Shown: positions 14,799 through 21,912 of the stretch, piece after piece | How positions within the stretch are numbered: position 1 is the stretch's first letter | Layout: every line of letters starts with the position of its first letter | The notes under the pieces: generated by a model | The model's database searches: none | Told to the model about the DNA's origin: nothing | What the model saw: only the letters and a program-made list of their open reading frames with translations | Origin: a virus | Virus record (IMG/VR): IMGVR_UViG_3300046453_000093 | Coordinates: 1 to 26,874 of that record | Reading direction: 5' to 3' (one strand) | Length of the DNA stretch: 26,874 nucleotides | Position numbers and translations under genes: made by a program

Positions 14799-14970
14799 TT
14801 TGTTAAATTGAGTGTTTGAGTGTGTGAATAGGCTATATGCCGAAATTCTTGGTGTTTCGCTACCATTAAATGCGAGCCTTAAAAGGTTTAGTTCTATGAC
14901 AATTGAATATTAAAAAGTTGAACGTTGTACTGTTGTGCAATGTATTAATTCACACACTCAATTTAGCAAA
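14799..14970 (+). ncRNA. Structured RNA element B, paralogue of A
   Basis: Five bases after A. Arms TTTGTTAAATTGAGTGT (14799-14815) and ACACTCAATTTAGCAAA (14954-14970) pair over 17 positions with one U-G wobble. The core TAAATT-R-AGTGT and ACACT-Y-AATTTA is shared with A, with an A-U pair in A and G-C in B at the variable position. Inside are CGAAA/TTTCG, a CCTT/AAGG helix and TTGTAC/GTGCAA with a wobble. The 5' arm has TTGAGTGT duplicated in tandem (14808-14823), giving two alternative pairing registers. Function unknown. Confidence 0.6.
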
Positions 14971-15017
14971 TACAAATCATAAATATAATTAAATGGGAAT
15001 AAGGGAGATTGATAAAA

Positions 15018-15650
15018 ATGACAGTTGAAGTAATGTCAATTCAAAGAGGACTTTCGGAATTAAAACTACTTGACAAACGTATTAATAATGCAATGTCAGG
15101 GGCTAAGTTAATTAGTGTTAGAGTGGGCGAAAAACCTGTCATTGGTTACAAGGATGATGAAGATTTTTCCGTTCAAGCAAACGCTAAAATTGATTCGATT
15201 ACTGACCTTATCAAACGTAGGGATGCAATTAAAGGTGCAATTGTCGTAGCAAATGCAACAACACCTGTAAAGGTTGGAGATGAAACAATGACTATTGCAA
15301 CTGCAATAGAGAGAAAAGATTCTATTGTTCATCTAAAAAACCTTCATAATTTATTGCGTAATCAATATGTCACAGCTTTAAATGAGTATCAACGTAAGGA
15401 TGATAGCTTTAAAGCTAATCTTGACAAACACCTTGAAACACTTTACGGAAAAGAGGGTAAAGCTAAAGGTTTGGAAAATAGGGATGCATTAAAACCATTC
15501 CTTGATATGAACGAACCACATTTAGTTGACCCACTCCAATTAAAACAGGTAATGGATAAACTTCAAGAGCAAATTGATGTTTTTGAAAGCGAGTGCGATT
15601 TATCACTCAGCGAGGTAAATGTTAAGACTGACATCACAGTTGAGTATTAG
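15018..15650 (+). CDS. Hypothetical coiled-coil phage protein
   Basis: 210 residues from the ATG at 15018, about ten bases after GGGAG; the in-frame TTG at 15009 is too close to that site. The sequence is nearly all helical with heptad-like spacing (LSELKLLDKRINNAM, IDSITDLIKRRDAIKGAI, AIERKDSIVHLKNLHNLLR, LKQVMDKLQEQIDVFESE), and a short beta-like VGDETMTI insert. No enzyme motif, signal or membrane segment. The middle recalls two-helix proteins that wrap or tether, but I do not recognise a family. It is embedded between structured RNA elements and reads from the same strong promoter, so it may be an RNA-binding or RNA-packaging partner; that is inference from context only. Confidence 0.7.
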   Translation: MTVEVMSIQRGLSELKLLDKRINNAMSGAKLISVRVGEKPVIGYKDDEDFSVQANAKIDSITDLIKRRDAIKGAIVVANATTPVKVGDETMTIATAIERKDSIVHLKNLHNLLRNQYVTALNEYQRKDDSFKANLDKHLETLYGKEGKAKGLENRDALKPFLDMNEPHLVDPLQLKQVMDKLQEQIDVFESECDLSLSEVNVKTDITVEY

Positions 15651-15658
15651 AATCTAAA

Positions 15659-15677
15659 AGGGTGGGACAACCACCCT
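15659..15677 (+). terminator. Hairpin after the coiled-coil gene, weak terminator
   Basis: AGGGTGG-GACAA-CCACCCT is a perfect stem eight bases after the stop codon. It lacks a T run, so it may be a processing or stability element more than a terminator. Confidence 0.45.
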
Positions 15678-15689
15678 ATATATCAAATA

Positions 15690-16121
15690 ATTATTACCAA
15701 TTTGTCGAAAACCACGAACTTCAATACGCCTTTATACAAGCGATATTGTATTTATATTTTTGATACTCAGTATCAAGACTAAAGAATTTAGGATGATACC
15801 TAAAATATAACTCATTAAGAGTTGCTATATTACAGGGTATGTCATATAGACGTACATTACATATGCGGAGAAATTCCAATCCTAAAAGTTCAAAGTTGAG
15901 AAATCAAGTATCAGAGTTCAAGATTCAAAACTCTTTTACCGCAATGGGCGGTTCAAAGTTTAGGTCTTAAAGGTGAAAGTTATTCAAAAAACTTGGATTT
16001 AAAGGTTATACCTAGTGCTTATTGATAGACTAAGTGGTTATCCTCCAAGCTGACAAGTTGGTAATAGTTACAAAACTGCCACAGACAATTGGGAGAGTTA
16101 TATCTGTGGTAGTTTTGTAAC
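15690..16121 (+). ncRNA. Hairpin-rich non-coding stretch C, candidate large structured RNA
   Basis: No credible ORF in over 400 nt, but many perfect local stems: TTGATAC/GTATCAA (15760-15776), TTTAGG/CCTAAA (15787-15804), AACTC/GAGTT (15809-15823), GAGTT/AACTC (15914-15933), ACCGC/GCGGT (15938-15952), and a closing 19-bp stem GTTACAAAACTGCCACAGA (16067-16085) with its partner at 16103-16121, containing one G-U wobble. The density of stems and the site next to tRNA genes in a phage recall large ornate phage RNAs such as GOLLD or ROOL; I cannot show homology. Confidence 0.5.
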
Positions 16122-16158
16122 TTAATAGTTATAAATAAGGGATGAAGGGGATTGAAAA

Positions 16159-16341
16159 ATGAGAAATAAAAAGTATTATGCTATCTTGCAAGAAAAGTTT
16201 AAAAATGCTCAAGGCGAAACAATCATTAAGGAATACGTTCACGATGTTGAAGGCTTTGCCCCTATGATTGCTAGAAGTGAAGCAGAAGCATATGCAAAAG
16301 AAAGTGGAATGACAGTTTCATTATTCTGTGCATACAAATAA
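16159..16341 (+). CDS. Small hypothetical protein inside RNA island
   Basis: 60 residues with AAGGGG about nine bases before the ATG. It begins MRNKKYYAILQEKFKNAQGE and ends SLFCAYK, and has the composition of a small alpha-beta protein; the ARSEAEAYAKESG segment suggests an amphipathic helix. No family recognised. It sits 37 bases after the 19-bp stem of element C and is flanked on both sides by hairpin-rich non-coding DNA. Confidence 0.6.
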   Translation: MRNKKYYAILQEKFKNAQGETIIKEYVHDVEGFAPMIARSEAEAYAKESGMTVSLFCAYK

Positions 16342-16350
16342 AGTGATTAT

Positions 16351-16530
16351 TTCGCAATTAGCGAATTAAATTAGTTCTTCGCTGTGGAGGAATTGAAAAA
16401 AAGCACAGAATATTGATGGTCTTTACGACCAAGCCTTAATAGGCATAAGTTTTTCACCCAAAGGTCTTGTTAGAGCGAAGGCACTTGTCCTTGCAAGATG
16501 AAAACTAGTTTTAGGTTGTGGTAGTAATTA
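16351..16530 (+). ncRNA. Hairpin-rich stretch D upstream of the tRNAs
   Basis: TTCGC-AATTA-GCGAA (16351-16365) is a perfect stem nine bases after the preceding stop. CTTCGCT (16378-16384) can close against AGCGAAG (16474-16480), enclosing GGTC-TTTAC-GACC (16418-16430) and GCCT-TAAT-AGGC (16433-16444). AAAACTAGTTTT (16501-16512) is palindromic. No ORF with a ribosome binding site is present. Either a separate structured RNA or a leader of the tRNA transcript. Confidence 0.4.
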
Positions 16531-16536
16531 ATCATG

Positions 16537-16565
16537 TTGACAAGTGGACATGATTTTCCTAAAAC
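16537..16565 (+). promoter_or_regulatory. Candidate tRNA promoter
   Basis: TTGACA (16537-16542), 17 bp and TAAAAC (16560-16565). The stem GCACATA/TATGTGC (16570-16597) lies between it and the tRNA. CATGT and ACATG also form an inverted repeat over the -35. Confidence 0.5.
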
Positions 16566-16606
16566 ATTGGCACATAAGTAGTGTGGGTTATATGTGCTGT
16601 TTACAC

Positions 16607-16680
16607 GACTCCTTAGCTCAGTTGGTTAGAGCGTCAGCCTGTTAAGCTGAATGTCGTAAGTTCAAGTCTTACAGGAGTCT
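16607..16680 (+). tRNA. tRNA-Asn (GUU)
   Basis: A complete cloverleaf: acceptor GACTCCT pairs with AGGAGTC, D stem GCTC/GAGC, anticodon stem TCAGC/GCTGA around loop CTGTTAA (anticodon GTT), T stem GTAAG/CTTAC around TTCAAGT. The discriminator is T and no CCA is encoded. Probably compensates host codon supply during lytic growth. Confidence 0.93.
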
Positions 16681-16787
16681 TAGTTCATTCAAATCCTCCT
16701 CGTCAGTTGATAAAATGAACTTGGTTTGCTGTTGTACCACAAACAACGGTGTTACAAGTTACAATTGTGGGGTAATTCCCACACCAA
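16681..16787 (+). other. Hairpin-rich spacer between tRNAs
   Basis: AGTTCATT/AATGAACT (16682-16721) and TGTGGG/CCCACA (16766-16783) are perfect stems; GTTTG/CAAAC lies between them. They may guide tRNA processing. No ORF is supported here. Confidence 0.45.
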
Positions 16788-16859
16788 TGGGGTGTAATTC
16801 AGTGGTAGAAGGCAACATTTGGGATGTTGAGGTCGCAGGTTCGAATCCTGTCACTCCAA
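16788..16859 (+). tRNA. tRNA-Pro (UGG)
   Basis: Acceptor TGGGGTG pairs with CACTCCA (one G-U), a weak D stem TTC/GAA, anticodon stem CAACA/TGTTG around loop TTTGGGA (anticodon TGG), T stem GCAGG/CCTGT around TTCGAAT. No encoded CCA. The T-arm closely resembles bacterial tRNA-Pro. Confidence 0.9.
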
Positions 16860-16889
16860 TAAACAACAATAGGAAAGAAGGTAGAACGA

Positions 16890-17102
16890 ATGTACGGAAT
16901 CAGAAAAGTAAAAACGTTTCATGGTGTCAAATATGCTGTAGTAAATTTAAAGACAAAAAATGTTTTAGGTAAAGATGGGAAAACAACAAAGTTTTTCTCA
17001 AAAGAAATTGACGTGGTTGAGACTAAAGATAAAGTTTTAGTATTCGATTTCACCTTAGAAGGTTTACAACAGGCTAGAGAATGGAAAGCCCAATTAAAAT
17101 AA
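16890..17102 (+). CDS. Small hypothetical protein
   Basis: 70 residues; GAAAGAAGG precedes the ATG by about nine bases. Beginning MYGIRKVKTFHGVKYAVVNL, it looks like a beta-rich fold with many Lys, and a C-terminal amphipathic helix (LEGLQQAREWKAQL). It could be a small nucleic-acid-binding protein, but no family is recognised. The next gene follows at once, so they form a pair ended by the terminator at 17344. Confidence 0.6.
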   Translation: MYGIRKVKTFHGVKYAVVNLKTKNVLGKDGKTTKFFSKEIDVVETKDKVLVFDFTLEGLQQAREWKAQLK

Positions 17103-17119
17103 TCAGAGGTGATATTCAA

Positions 17120-17320
17120 GTGGCAACCGTAACAAAAGCATTGCAAAATAATAATAAAACAATCGGTCTTGTATGGGAAACAAATGGGAAAGAAGTTATT
17201 GTTTTAGATAGAGATGTTGAAATTGATATAAATTGTGGGATTTCAATTATTGATGCAATTACAAATAAAGAAACATATTTAGATATTATAGATTTGATAG
17301 CAGAAGCACTAGACAAATGA
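17120..17320 (+). CDS. Small hypothetical protein
   Basis: 66 residues from GTG at 17120, chosen because GAGGTGA ends eight bases upstream; the longer frame from 17081 would overlap the preceding gene without a ribosome binding site. The product has a beta hairpin-like KTIGLVWETNGKEVIVLD and an acidic, Ile-rich C-terminus. Not recognised. Confidence 0.6.
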   Translation: MATVTKALQNNNKTIGLVWETNGKEVIVLDRDVEIDINCGISIIDAITNKETYLDIIDLIAEALDK

Positions 17321-17343
17321 GATAAAAACAGTATTTTAATTGG

Positions 17344-17368
17344 TCACACCTTTCAGGTGTGATTTTTT
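17344..17368 (+). terminator. Strong rho-independent terminator
   Basis: TCACACCT-TTC-AGGTGTGA (17344-17362) is a perfect 8-bp stem followed by six T. It separates the tRNA/small-gene unit from the packaging genes. Confidence 0.9.
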
Positions 17369-17395
17369 GTTTTTTAGGAAAAAGGGGGAATAGGG

Positions 17396-18670
17396 TTGAG
17401 AAGTTTCACGAACAGAGAAGGTATGACCATAACAGTTGATGAAGAACATTTGGAAAAGGCAGTGGAAGTAAAATTAGCGCTCCAAGAGAAATCCCCATCT
17501 AGAAGAATTTCTTGGTCAGAGCATAAAAAAGTTATGGAAGAAGAAGGTGTATTTAATTCTGACACTTCAGAGAGTTATAGATGCCTTGTAAAAGATTATC
17601 AAAAAATTACAGGCAAGTTAAATAATTTACCAAAACATGCTGACTTAATCTTTACTTCAAAATTGGATGCCATGAAACGTATTGTTGGTGATTTTCGTTT
17701 TGAAAAACAAATCAATCAAGATATTTTAAGGGAAATAAATAAAAATATCAGAGAAATGTCACGTACAGCAGTGATGGTAGATGAATTTAGAAATATTATC
17801 TTGGACGACATAGACTTTAGTGTTCCTCATTATATTTACGAACAACCAAAGCCAAGCAGTGGTACAAAGGGAATATTAATTGTAACTGATTGGCATATCG
17901 GTGTTAAAGTTGACAATTGTCTAGGGAATTATTACAATCTTGAAATCGCTCAAAAAAGATTAGAAGAATTAAAGCGAATTACATTGGATAAATGTAATAC
18001 ACACAACATTTCTGACTTATACATTATTGGATTGGGAGATTGGGTTGAACACATGTATATGAGAGACAACCAATCACAAGATTGTGAATTTGGTGTAAAT
18101 ATGCAGATAGCTAAAGCAGGTAAATTGTTATTTGATTTAATCATCTCTCTTGCTGAATATGCGAATATTAACTTTGCTAGTATAGGTGGAAATCACGATA
18201 GAGCAAATGGTGACAAAAAGAAAAATCATGATGGAGATAATGCAAATGTTGTAATATCAGAAAATATCAAAGATTTAATAGAGGTTCTTAAATCAAATAG
18301 TACCAAAAAGTTGAGAAGAATTAATATGTTGGATGTACAGCCTGATTCAACAGAAATAAAATTAAAGATTAATAACAAGAATTTTAAATTTTTACATGGC
18401 GATAAAGACAGAGGTGACATGAAGAAAAGATTGAAGGCACATATTTCTATGGATAATGAATTTATTGATTATCTAATTCATGGTCATCTGCATCACTATT
18501 ACTGTATTGATGATGATAATGGCAGAATGGTAATTGGTGTTGGTTGCCTAATGGGTAAAAATAATTATAGCAAGGACATTGGTGCAACAACTGACGCAAG
18601 CCAAGCTTTTATCGTTGTAGAAGAAAATGGAGATATAATACCTATTAGAATTGGATTACAAATAATCTAA
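17396..18670 (+). CDS. Metallophosphoesterase, phage SbcD/Mre11-like fold
   Basis: 424 residues, TTG start behind GGGGG with seven bases. An N-terminal region of about 150 residues is helical (KKVMEEEGV, and a segment rich in Arg and Asn), possibly for DNA or protein contacts. The calcineurin-like core has DWHIG (near 165), GLGDWVEH (near 212), GGNHDR (near 264), FLHGDKDRGD (near 331) and HGHLHH (near 361), which supply the two-metal site. Phosphatase or nuclease action on DNA ends is the usual inference; genes of this type often sit next to the terminase in Firmicutes phages. Substrate unknown. Confidence 0.85.
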   Translation: MRSFTNREGMTITVDEEHLEKAVEVKLALQEKSPSRRISWSEHKKVMEEEGVFNSDTSESYRCLVKDYQKITGKLNNLPKHADLIFTSKLDAMKRIVGDFRFEKQINQDILREINKNIREMSRTAVMVDEFRNIILDDIDFSVPHYIYEQPKPSSGTKGILIVTDWHIGVKVDNCLGNYYNLEIAQKRLEELKRITLDKCNTHNISDLYIIGLGDWVEHMYMRDNQSQDCEFGVNMQIAKAGKLLFDLIISLAEYANINFASIGGNHDRANGDKKKNHDGDNANVVISENIKDLIEVLKSNSTKKLRRINMLDVQPDSTEIKLKINNKNFKFLHGDKDRGDMKKRLKAHISMDNEFIDYLIHGHLHHYYCIDDDNGRMVIGVGCLMGKNNYSKDIGATTDASQAFIVVEENGDIIPIRIGLQII

Positions 18671-18684
18671 AAGTTGGTGTAAGT

Positions 18685-19053
18685 ATGGGAATGTTCGATA
18701 AGAATTCAAGTGATAAATATAATAATTATAATAAGTGCAATTGTCCGCATTGTAGAGGTGGACATGGAATAAATAACAATTTAGGTTTAGATTTTAATAA
18801 TGGTTCACAATATGATGTCGAAGAAGAAATTAGTGCTATTGACGTTGATAGAATTGACCCTGAAGACTTGATAGAACAATATATCGAAGCAGTTTTAGAA
18901 TGTGAATGCCCTGAAGAAGTGGAGGAAGTTATGTACGAATTCTTCGATGAAGTTTTCGTTCATGCAATGCAAGAAACTTACATATCAGACATTGAAGGAA
19001 AAATTATGGCATTAAACATACTCAAAGATGGCTTTATAAGTGAGGATGAATAA
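18685..19053 (+). CDS. Acidic protein with N-terminal Cys cluster
   Basis: 122 residues. CNCPHCRGGHG near residue 18 may hold a metal ion together with a neighbouring His. The rest is strongly acidic and helical (EEEISAIDVDRIDPEDLIEQ, then CECPEEVEEVMYEFFDE). Not recognised. It lies 14 bases after the metallophosphoesterase and 17 bases before the zinc-module protein, all co-transcribed toward the terminase. DNA mimicry is conceivable but unsupported. Confidence 0.65.
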   Translation: MGMFDKNSSDKYNNYNKCNCPHCRGGHGINNNLGLDFNNGSQYDVEEEISAIDVDRIDPEDLIEQYIEAVLECECPEEVEEVMYEFFDEVFVHAMQETYISDIEGKIMALNILKDGFISEDE

Positions 19054-19070
19054 AAAGGAGAATTCCTCGA

Positions 19071-20156
19071 ATGTCCTTAACTAAGGATTTCTTCTTATTC
19101 AAGGGGAAGGATGACTTAAAAATGAGTAATAATAAAAAGAAGAGATGTGTAACATGTGAGGATGATAGAGTCCTTACAGCGTTCTATAACACTACTAGTA
19201 AGATGTTTCCTGATGGGAAAGTTCCCATATGTAAGAAGTGTATATTAGAACAAATTGATGAAAATGATATTGCTTCCGTAAAAAGAATATTGAGACAAAT
19301 TGATAAGCCTTATATTCACACTTTATGGGAAAGTTCGTTACATTCAAAGAATGACACCTTTGGTGCATATATGAAAAATATTAACTCACTACCTCAGTAT
19401 AAAGGGTTAACTTATGATGACAGCATTGAAGAAAAGCAGTCTGAAAAAGTTGATTCAAATGAAAGAGAGGGTAAAAAATCATATTCAAATAGTGATTTTA
19501 AGATTACTGAAAAAATCATTGATAAGTGGGGCTTTGGTTACGAACCTGAAGAATATCAGCAATTCGAAAGAAAATATAATAAATTAATTCATAATTACGG
19601 TGAAAAGACAGCTTTACATACAGAGGGTCTAATCTCATACATTCGCTTTCGTGTGAAAGAAGAACTGGCAACAGCTAGTGGCAATGTAAAGGAAGCTAAA
19701 GAGTGGGGTGCTTTGGCATCAGGTTCAGCTAAAGACGCAAAACTAAATGTTTCACAATTAAGTAAAAGTGATATTAGTGGTGGGGTAGATGTAGTCTCCC
19801 AATTGTTTGAAGCAGTTGAGACTGAAGTAAGTATTATACCATTGTTACCTAAAATTCTTGAGCAACCTATGGACGATGTTGACATGGTTATTTGGGCAAC
19901 TGTTAATTATAACAGAAGGCTTGAGGATAAAGAAAAAGTTTCGTATAGAGAAATATGGAATTTTTATGATGAAATGCTTGATGAATTCTTTCAGTCTAAA
20001 GGGTACAACTCTGAAGAAAAGGAAAGATTTAAGGCAAGTAGAAATAATGTATTTAGAGATTTGAATGAAGTTTATATAGAGCCACTTTATGATGACGATG
20101 ATGAAATGGTCGAGGGTGGTGAAGAAGATGGCGAGTTACAAGAATTTTCAGAGTGA
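19071..20156 (+). CDS. Zinc-module protein preceding terminase, putative small-terminase-like
   Basis: 361 residues. The N-terminal zinc module CVTC (26-29) and CKKC (54-57), with PDG before the second pair, resembles the one in the 11585 protein. The remainder is helical and acidic, ending in a very acidic tail that is read through the first codons of the terminase. GGAG stands about ten bases before the ATG; an internal ATG (residue 18, at 19122) behind GGGGAAGGATG is also possible. Its place just before the large terminase with a 29-base overlap suggests a small-subunit role, but it is longer than most small terminases and lacks an obvious HTH, so this is tentative. Confidence 0.6.
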   Translation: MSLTKDFFLFKGKDDLKMSNNKKKRCVTCEDDRVLTAFYNTTSKMFPDGKVPICKKCILEQIDENDIASVKRILRQIDKPYIHTLWESSLHSKNDTFGAYMKNINSLPQYKGLTYDDSIEEKQSEKVDSNEREGKKSYSNSDFKITEKIIDKWGFGYEPEEYQQFERKYNKLIHNYGEKTALHTEGLISYIRFRVKEELATASGNVKEAKEWGALASGSAKDAKLNVSQLSKSDISGGVDVVSQLFEAVETEVSIIPLLPKILEQPMDDVDMVIWATVNYNRRLEDKEKVSYREIWNFYDEMLDEFFQSKGYNSEEKERFKASRNNVFRDLNEVYIEPLYDDDDEMVEGGEEDGELQEFSE

Positions 20157-21891
20157 CAATAAAAAGCACACTAATGATAGAAGTGATATATATAATCCTT
20201 CTTTTAGTTCTCCTGTAAAGCCAACTGACAGCTCTAACGGAATCAAAAAACATTTGCATAAATGGCTTGAATTTTGTTCATATCTTAGATGGTATCCTGA
20301 TATTTATTATGACATGATAAAACCTGAAGTTGGTGGAATTAAGATAGACCTATATCAAAGAGTCATGATGCGAGTATTAAGCAGATTTCAAGAAAATTAC
20401 TTCTGTATCCCAAGGGGAGGAAGTAAGACACTTGTACAAATAATGGTTGCATATCACACTGCTGTAACACATCCAAATATTACTCTAGCAATTACAGCTT
20501 CTACAAAAGAGTCTGCGGTTAAGATTTGGAAGGAAAAACATGATGAAATATTGAGATTTTATCCTGCAATGGCTGATGAAATAAAAAGTGCCAATTTTTC
20601 TAAAGATACAGGTAGAGTTGAATTTCAAAATGGTGCAGTTATTGATAATTTAGCAAATGCTCAATCATCAAAAGGACTTCGTAGACGTAGAGGTAGTCTT
20701 GAAGAATCAGCTTTGATAGATAAAGATTTATATGAAGATGCTATTGAACCCATTTTCAATATACCACGAACAACTGTTCGGGGTGATATTGACCCTACAG
20801 AATTAAATGGTCAAATAAACCGTTTTTCTACATCAGGTTATAAAAATAGTGACGAATACGAGAAAATCCTTAAAATGGTTCATGATATGACTGATTTAAA
20901 AGGTACATTTGTATTCGGTTCTGATTGGCGAATACCTGTTCACTTTGGAAGACAGAAAATTTCTATTATAAATAAGGCTAGACAGGGTAATGTTACAAGA
21001 TTCCGACAAAATTATCTGTGCGATTGGATTGGCGCAAGTAGTGGGGCTTTGATTAATGTAAGTAAATTAATGAAGGCAAGAACTATAGCAACAATTGAAT
21101 TAGAATGTCCGAAAGATAAAAGAGGGAATCTTGAATTGAATGAATACGTACTTTCAGTTGACGTTGCACGTTCTGAATTAGATGCAAATAATAAATCAGC
21201 AATAGCAGTTTTAAAAATTATTAGAAACGCACAAGGAGTCATCAGACAAGTTCATGTTGTCAATATTATTACTCCACCAAACGGACTAAATTACAAAGAG
21301 CAAGCAGTAGTGGTTAAAAAATTATTTTATAAATATGGTGGAAACCTAGACATTAATAAATCTAGAGTTAAAGCCATTATTGTGGACGCTAATGCTATTG
21401 GTCAAGGATTGGTTGAACAACTCTTAGAAGATTCAACTGACAATGAAACTAATGAAGAATTAGGTTGTTTTGCAACTATTAATACTAATGATAGACCTGC
21501 TGTACCTGACTCTCCACCATTTGTTTATTCCTTGAAGTCTCAGGGGATTAATGGTGAAATTATTCGTACTTTTATCGACTATGTTGAATCTAATAAATTA
21601 AAACTTGTCAAATCATTTGATGACATTAAAGATAATTTACCAAATAATATTGATGATTTAGACGCTGAAGTTGTATCTTCACAGATGCAGTATTTGATTG
21701 ATGAAGTTTCAAATTTAAAGTTAAAAGAGACACAAAACAAATCTGTAACAGTGGAAAGAGTGGTTAAAAGAATAGATAAAGATAGATATTCGGCTTTAGC
21801 CTATGGTTTATATTATATCAGTCTATTTCTTGAAAAAGAAGAAGATGAAGATGATATGGAGGATTTACTATTCTTCATGCACTCACTTTAG
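20128..21891 (+). CDS. terL: Terminase large subunit
   Basis: 587 residues from ATG 20128, which has GAGGGTGG eight bases upstream and overlaps the preceding gene by 29 bases. The ATPase has Walker A PRGGSKT (near 95-101), an adenine-side motif TASTKESAV, and Walker B-type LEESALID (near 190). The nuclease domain shows SVDVARSELDANN (near 341) and AIIVDANAIGQG (near 420), which provide acidic metal ligands. The enzyme cuts concatemers and pumps DNA into proheads through the portal. The C-terminus is acidic (EKEEDEDDMEDLL). Well supported. Confidence 0.93.
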   Translation: MASYKNFQSDNKKHTNDRSDIYNPSFSSPVKPTDSSNGIKKHLHKWLEFCSYLRWYPDIYYDMIKPEVGGIKIDLYQRVMMRVLSRFQENYFCIPRGGSKTLVQIMVAYHTAVTHPNITLAITASTKESAVKIWKEKHDEILRFYPAMADEIKSANFSKDTGRVEFQNGAVIDNLANAQSSKGLRRRRGSLEESALIDKDLYEDAIEPIFNIPRTTVRGDIDPTELNGQINRFSTSGYKNSDEYEKILKMVHDMTDLKGTFVFGSDWRIPVHFGRQKISIINKARQGNVTRFRQNYLCDWIGASSGALINVSKLMKARTIATIELECPKDKRGNLELNEYVLSVDVARSELDANNKSAIAVLKIIRNAQGVIRQVHVVNIITPPNGLNYKEQAVVVKKLFYKYGGNLDINKSRVKAIIVDANAIGQGLVEQLLEDSTDNETNEELGCFATINTNDRPAVPDSPPFVYSLKSQGINGEIIRTFIDYVESNKLKLVKSFDDIKDNLPNNIDDLDAEVVSSQMQYLIDEVSNLKLKETQNKSVTVERVVKRIDKDRYSALAYGLYYISLFLEKEEDEDDMEDLLFFMHSL

Positions 21892-21912
21892 AATGTAAGG
21901 AGGTGGAATTAG

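Noticed and set aside
14626-15000. phi29-type packaging RNA
   Set aside because: The terminase here is the usual large-subunit type and no phi29-like packaging ATPase or pRNA features were found.
16715-16972. 85-codon ORF across tRNA-Pro
   Set aside because: It reads through a clear tRNA and has no ribosome binding site.
20089-20127. Upstream start for the terminase
   Set aside because: The first ATGs lie within an Asp-rich stretch of the preceding gene without a ribosome binding site; the ATG at 20128 has one.
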